From Corynebacterium sp. (GTDB lineage: Bacteria; Actinomycetota; Actinomycetes; Mycobacteriales; Mycobacteriaceae), in NCBI RefSeq assembly GCF_022712275.1, contig NZ_JALAGU010000016.1:35407-99406 (forward strand): a stretch of DNA of 64,000 nucleotides, given 5' to 3'. A program made the translations under genes and the position numbers. Below the pieces are notes generated by a model. The model worked only from the letters and a program-made list of their open reading frames with translations. It did no database searches and was not told the DNA's origin. Position 1 is the stretch's first letter. Each line of letters opens with the position of its first letter. Positions 60,580 to 64,000 of this stretch are shown here, in pieces.

Positions 60580-61470
60580 ATGTCCACCCTGGAACTTGAC
60601 CGTCTCACCAAGATCTTCGGCACCGGCGACTCCACCGTCCGCGCCCTGACCGACCTGTCCCTCACCGTCAACCCCGGCGAGGTCTACGGCTTCGTCGGCT
60701 CCAACGGCGCGGGGAAATCCACCGCGATGCGCATCACCCTCGGCGTCCTCTCCGCGGACTCCGGCGAGGCACGCGTCGACGGCGAGAGAATCAACGACGA
60801 CATCCGCCGCACCATCGGCTACATGCCCGAGGAACGCGGGCTCTACGACAAGGAACGCATCGCCGACCAGCTCGTCTTCTTCGGCAAGCTCCACGGCCTC
60901 ACCAAGCACAAAGCCCAGCAGACCACCACGGATCTGCTCGACCAGCTCGGTCTGGCCGACCGCGCCGACTCCAAACTCGAGGAGCTCTCGCTGGGTAACC
61001 AGCAACGCGTCCAGCTCGCCGCCTCTCTTGTCCATGACCCGGCGATCCTCATCCTCGATGAGCCGTTCAGCGGCCTCGACCCCGTCGCCGTCAACGTCAT
61101 GAGCGAGATGCTGCTGCAGAAAGCGTCCGAAGGTGTCCCCGTCCTCTTCTCCTCCCACCAGCTCGATCTCGTGCAGCGGCTCTGCCACCGCGTCGGCATC
61201 ATCACCCACGGCGAGATGCGCGCCCAAGGCACCGTCGACGAACTCCGCACCCGCGGCCCGGTCCAGTACGAGATCCGCACCGCCGCCCGCGACTGGTACC
61301 CCGCCGGCACCACCGTCACCGACACCACCGAGGACGCAGTGATCCTCGACGCCGGTGACATCGACGACCAGACCATTCTCGTCGCAGCGATGTCCGCCGG
61401 CCCGGTACACGGCTTCACCCGCCGCGTCCCCGATCTCAACGAACTCTTCAAGGAGGTCGTGACCTCATGA
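60580..61470 (+). CDS. ABC transporter ATP-binding protein (NatA/DUF4162 type)
   Basis: This ABC ATPase (296 aa) has Walker A (FVGSNGAGKSTAMRI), a Q-loop (GYMPEERGLYDKERIADQLVFFGKLHGL), the signature LSLGNQQRVQLAASLVHDP, Walker B (LILDEPFSGLDP) and an H-loop (LFSSHQL), followed by a C-terminal DUF4162-like domain ending DLNELFKEVV. TGAGGAG lies 6 nt before the ATG. It is coupled to the permease gene by an ATGA overlap. The homologous NatA type exports sodium or drugs. Confidence 0.92.
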   Translation: MSTLELDRLTKIFGTGDSTVRALTDLSLTVNPGEVYGFVGSNGAGKSTAMRITLGVLSADSGEARVDGERINDDIRRTIGYMPEERGLYDKERIADQLVFFGKLHGLTKHKAQQTTTDLLDQLGLADRADSKLEELSLGNQQRVQLAASLVHDPAILILDEPFSGLDPVAVNVMSEMLLQKASEGVPVLFSSHQLDLVQRLCHRVGIITHGEMRAQGTVDELRTRGPVQYEIRTAARDWYPAGTTVTDTTEDAVILDAGDIDDQTILVAAMSAGPVHGFTRRVPDLNELFKEVVTS

Positions 61471-62654
61471 GTACGACACCGAAGTATTCCCGTGCCGACG
61501 CGATCCGGACCGTCACCGGACGCGAGATCCAGGTCGCGATGCGCAGTAAGGGGCTGATCATCACCGCGGCGATCGTGCTCGTCGTGGTCGTCGGCGGTGT
61601 GTTCCTGCTCAGCTGGCTGGACGGCCGTGACGAGGACAACCCCTCGCTCGTCGTCGCCGGAGTCGAGGAGACCACTGTCACGGCCGTTGTCGGCGACGGC
61701 ATCGACGTGACCTCGGTCGAGTCGCGCGACGAGGCGGTGGGCGCGGTCAAAGACGACGGGAAGGACGCTGCCCTGGTTCGCGACGATGACGGTTTCACCC
61801 TCATCGCCGACGGCACCCCGGATGACGCCCTGGTAGCCGCGTCCCAGGTCGCGGCGTCCGCCATCGCCCAGAACGAGGCCCTGGACGCCGTGGGCGTGGA
61901 CCCTGACGAATTCGCTGACTCCCTGCCGGATGCCGCGGTGGAGACGGTCGACGTCTCCGACGAGGCCACCGATGACACGCTGCCGGCGGTGGTGACGACA
62001 ATGCTGGGCACGATGGTGATCCTCACGTTCATCATGACCTTCTCCGGCAATGTCGGTGGCCGGGTGACCGAGGAAAAGTCGTCGCGGGTGGTGGAGATCA
62101 TCCTGGCCACGATCCGTCCGCTGGACCTGCTCATCGGCAAGGTCGTCGCGATGCTCATCGTCGGTTTCGTCGGCACCGCGGTGATCCTCGGGACGGCGCT
62201 GGCATCGATGGCGGTGACGGGGATGCTCGCTGATGTCGACCTGGATCCGGCGACACTGGGGATTCTCCTGGTCTCGTACATCCTGGGCATGCTGTTCTTC
62301 AGTGCGCTGTACGCGGCCGCGGGCTCCCTGGTGAGCCGCGCCGAGGAACTGGGCAGCACCCAGATGCCGGTGATGCTGCTCTTCTTCGCCGTGATGTACC
62401 CGCCGATCTTCGGCTGGTCGGCCATGGACTCCACGGTGATGGAGGTGCTGGCCTGGGTGCCGCCGATCTCGATGGGCGTGGCTCCGATGCAGTACGCGGC
62501 AGGCAACCTGTCCTTCCTCGGCCTGGTGGCGTCCTTCCTGATCCTGGCGGTGGCGACACTGCTGGTGCTCATGGTCGTGGCGAGGATCTACCGCGGCTCG
62601 ATCCTCAACAACGGGCGTCGTCTCACCTGGATGCGGGCACTCAAGCAGGCGTGA
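61467..62654 (+). CDS. ABC transporter permease (NatB/ABC-2 type)
   Basis: This 395-residue membrane protein has one N-terminal helix (GLIITAAIVLVVVVGGVFLLSW), an extracellular domain of about 130 residues and five C-terminal helices. The ABC-2 hallmark VTEEKSSRVVEIILATIRPLDLLIGKVVAMLIVG follows the second helix. Together with the ATPase it forms an exporter under the XRE regulator; the substrate is unknown. The hairpin at 62687-62714 probably ends the operon. Confidence 0.92.
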   Translation: MSTTPKYSRADAIRTVTGREIQVAMRSKGLIITAAIVLVVVVGGVFLLSWLDGRDEDNPSLVVAGVEETTVTAVVGDGIDVTSVESRDEAVGAVKDDGKDAALVRDDDGFTLIADGTPDDALVAASQVAASAIAQNEALDAVGVDPDEFADSLPDAAVETVDVSDEATDDTLPAVVTTMLGTMVILTFIMTFSGNVGGRVTEEKSSRVVEIILATIRPLDLLIGKVVAMLIVGFVGTAVILGTALASMAVTGMLADVDLDPATLGILLVSYILGMLFFSALYAAAGSLVSRAEELGSTQMPVMLLFFAVMYPPIFGWSAMDSTVMEVLAWVPPISMGVAPMQYAAGNLSFLGLVASFLILAVATLLVLMVVARIYRGSILNNGRRLTWMRALKQA

Positions 62655-62686
62655 CCGCGTCACCCCGGTGGAAGTCGGACACTGAC

Positions 62687-62714
62687 AGTTAATCCTGCTG
62701 ACGGCAGGTTAACT
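62687..62714 (+). terminator. Hairpin after the ABC exporter operon
   Basis: AGTTAA-T-CCTGC and GCAGG-TTAACT pair around a TGACG loop with one bulged base. It is placed 33 bp after the permease stop. Confidence 0.5.
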
Positions 62715-62763
62715 CCTGGGGTCACTGCGCCGTAACAGCTCCGAAATGATGGGGGAGTTACCT

Positions 62764-63333
62764 GTGATCATGAGTGAATCACAGACGATCACCGAGACCT
62801 CCACCGACTCCGACCTCATCGCCCCGACCCGTACGGCGACCCCTTTCCACACCACACTGGCCGAGCTGAACCGGATGACCCCGGCGCAGATCTCCGCCCT
62901 GATCGGTGACCTGCTGTACAACCCGACGCTCGGCGAGGAGGTGGCGTCCGCCGCCCCCTTCCGCAACCTGGAGCACCTGCTGGACGTCGCCCACCGGGAG
63001 CTGCTGCGCATGCCGCGGGTCGAGGTACTGGCCAGTATCCAGGCCCACCCCGTGCTCGGCGAGCAGACCACGGACATCTACTCGCGCGAGGAGCAGTCGT
63101 TTATCCTAGAATCCCCACCTGAGGTACTCACCGAGGTCGCCGACCTCTGCCGACGCTACGAGGAGCGGTTCCACCACCTGTTCCTCGTCTGCGCCCAGGG
63201 CATCGGAGGTCACGAGGTGCTGCGGCTGCTGCGCCGCCGGCTCGACAACCCCACGGTCACCGAATGGGAGACCACGGTCCGTGAACTGGGGAGGATCAAC
63301 ACCCTGCGGCTGCGCAGCGTGGTGCGGGGCTGA
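62764..63333 (+). CDS. uraD: OHCU decarboxylase-like protein (UraD family)
   Basis: This 189-residue protein resembles 2-oxo-4-hydroxy-4-carboxy-5-ureidoimidazoline decarboxylase, which completes urate oxidation to allantoin. Matches are FHTTLAELNRMTPAQISALIGDLL, APFRNLEHLLDVAHREL, IQAHPVLGEQ, SREEQSFI, YEERFHHLFLVCAQG and LLRRRLDNPTVTEWETTVRELGRINTLRL. No uricase or hydroxyisourate hydrolase gene is near, so its function here is uncertain. The start is GTG 62764: GGGGGAG is ideally spaced, while ATG 62770 and 62746 are less good. Confidence 0.7.
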   Translation: MIMSESQTITETSTDSDLIAPTRTATPFHTTLAELNRMTPAQISALIGDLLYNPTLGEEVASAAPFRNLEHLLDVAHRELLRMPRVEVLASIQAHPVLGEQTTDIYSREEQSFILESPPEVLTEVADLCRRYEERFHHLFLVCAQGIGGHEVLRLLRRRLDNPTVTEWETTVRELGRINTLRLRSVVRG

Positions 63334-63350
63334 GACCCCCGACGCTGAAC

Positions 63351-63390
63351 ACGGCAGAGCCCCGGGAGTCACCCCGGGGCCCTGTGCCGT
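63351..63390. terminator. Bidirectional terminator between uraD-like gene and fkbP
   Basis: ACGGCAGAG-CCCCGGG pairs with CCCGGGG-CC-CTGTGCCGT, a long GC-rich stem between the two convergent genes. Confidence 0.7.
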
Positions 63391-63441
63391 CACCCGGGGC
63401 GTCGGTCCGGGCGGATGTGCCGCACTATGGCGGCGCTGACG

Positions 63442-63801
63442 CTACTTGGCGTCAATGAGGTCGATGATGAAGACCAGGGTGCGGCCCGCGAGGGGGTTAC
63501 CGCTGCCGACGGGGCCGTAGGCAAGCTCCGGCGGGATGGTGAGCTTGCGGCGTCCGCCGACCTTCATGCCGGGGATGCCGTCCTGCCAGCCCTGGATCAG
63601 ACCGGCGAGGGGGAACTCGATGGTGGTGCCGCGGTCCCAGGAGGAGTCGAACTCCTGACCGGTCTCGTAGTCGACGCCCACGTAGTGGACCTCGACCATG
63701 CCGCCGGGAACAGCCTCTGCACCGTCACCGACGGTGATGTCCTCGATGACAAGCTCGACGGGTGCAGGTCCCTGCTGGGCATCGATCTGCGGCTTGACCA
63801 T
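63442..63801 (-). CDS. fkbP: FKBP-type peptidyl-prolyl cis-trans isomerase
   Basis: This single-domain FKBP (119 aa) catalyses prolyl isomerisation during protein folding. Active-site residues sit in VEVHYVGVDYETGQEFDSSWDRG, FPLAGLIQGWQDGIPGMKVGGRRKLTIPPELAYG and the final FIIDLI. It reads very like the C. glutamicum FkbP protein. It is cytosolic (no signal peptide). ATG 63801 fits the family N-terminus (MVKPQIDAQQGPAPVELVI), with GAGGAG about 10 nt upstream; the longer frame to 63903 is not supported. Confidence 0.95.
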   Translation of the reverse strand: MVKPQIDAQQGPAPVELVIEDITVGDGAEAVPGGMVEVHYVGVDYETGQEFDSSWDRGTTIEFPLAGLIQGWQDGIPGMKVGGRRKLTIPPELAYGPVGSGNPLAGRTLVFIIDLIDAK

Positions 63802-63907
63802 GAAGGTCACACTCCTCTTTCTTGTGGAACAGAACCGCGTCAGTCTATCAGTCATGACACGATCGGGCACGACAGAAACGTCGGAAAGGCCACACAGAAA
63901 CACCCGA

Positions 63908-63939
63908 CCCCCCCCCCCCCCCGGGGGGGGGGGGCGGGG
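63908..63939. repeat. C15-G12 homopolymer palindrome at the window end
   Basis: Fifteen C residues (63908-63922) are followed directly by twelve G residues (63923-63934), then c and gggg. The sequence after it (to 64000) is G-rich and shows no gene. Such a tract is unusual and may be a hairpin/quadruplex former or an assembly artefact. Confidence 0.8.
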
Positions 63940-64000
63940 TTTGGGAGAGGGCGTTACGGCGGTTGGGTGGGGGCCGAGCGTGTGCTGGAGGATAGACGGA

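Overview
The window is high-GC actinobacterial chromosome, almost certainly from a Corynebacterium-type organism. Evidence: glucose-6-phosphate isomerase and FKBP-type isomerase that read very like the C. glutamicum proteins, a DUF485-mctC carboxylate uptake pair, an EchA6-CtpE pair, a class E sortase, Nei2 and Lhr-type helicase, and many promoters in which a TANNNT -10 box lies 6-7 nt before the start codon (leaderless mRNAs). The species cannot be named from this sequence alone.

Layout. 1-1.1 kb: end of a TetR-controlled membrane operon and a decayed kinase gene. 1.1-3.2 kb: prfB and a divergent inositol-monophosphatase-family gene. 3.3-15.0 kb: glycogen block: a GH13 alpha-glucosidase followed by the tightly overlapping operon glgP-glgB-glgC-glgA-glgX. 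GlgC and GlgA are of the proteobacterial type, so the operon looks imported. 15.2-17.7 kb: hisN and pgi. 18-19.1 kb: a PD-(D/E)XK-like nuclease gene between two palindromic elements. 19.1-29.1 kb: nei2, a collapsed ABC transporter relic, hemH (cpfC), phr, a CrtR-like MarR gene and the giant lhr helicase.

29.2-34.3 kb: a zinc acquisition locus (aztA divergent from aztB-aztD-aztC-aztD) over a Zur-type palindrome, with aztD present twice. 34.6-35.4 kb: cysQ. 35.7-43.0 kb: cell-surface island: a TetR regulator, a lipoprotein, a small secreted protein, a repeat-bearing LANTG adhesin, a tiny membrane protein, a class E sortase and a single-chain double TetR regulator. 43.2-45.9 kb: MFS transporter and glutaminase. 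46.2-47.9 kb: thyA-dfrA-glutaredoxin. 48.3-50.3 kb: DUF485-mctC. 50.4-51.6 kb: a CPA2 antiporter and tRNA-Arg(CCU). 51.8-53.7 kb: FMN reductase and LLM monooxygenase. 53.7-57.9 kb: ctpE-like ATPase, echA6 and an aldo/keto reductase. 58.2-59.1 kb: a second nuclease gene between two 63-bp palindromes. 59.3-62.7 kb: an XRE-membrane-ABC exporter operon. 62.8-63.8 kb: an orphan uraD-like gene and fkbP. The extreme right end carries a suspicious C15-G12 tract.

The most novel themes are: (1) a dispersed palindromic repeat (five full copies, one inserted in frame inside glgX) and a second 63-bp palindrome, each family flanking a PD-(D/E)XK-like nuclease gene as a pair, which suggests nuclease-palindrome cassettes; (2) 9-bp, three-codon tandem repeats at six unrelated loci; (3) a tandem-fused TetR protein; (4) an imported glycogen operon inside an otherwise conserved corynebacterial gene block.
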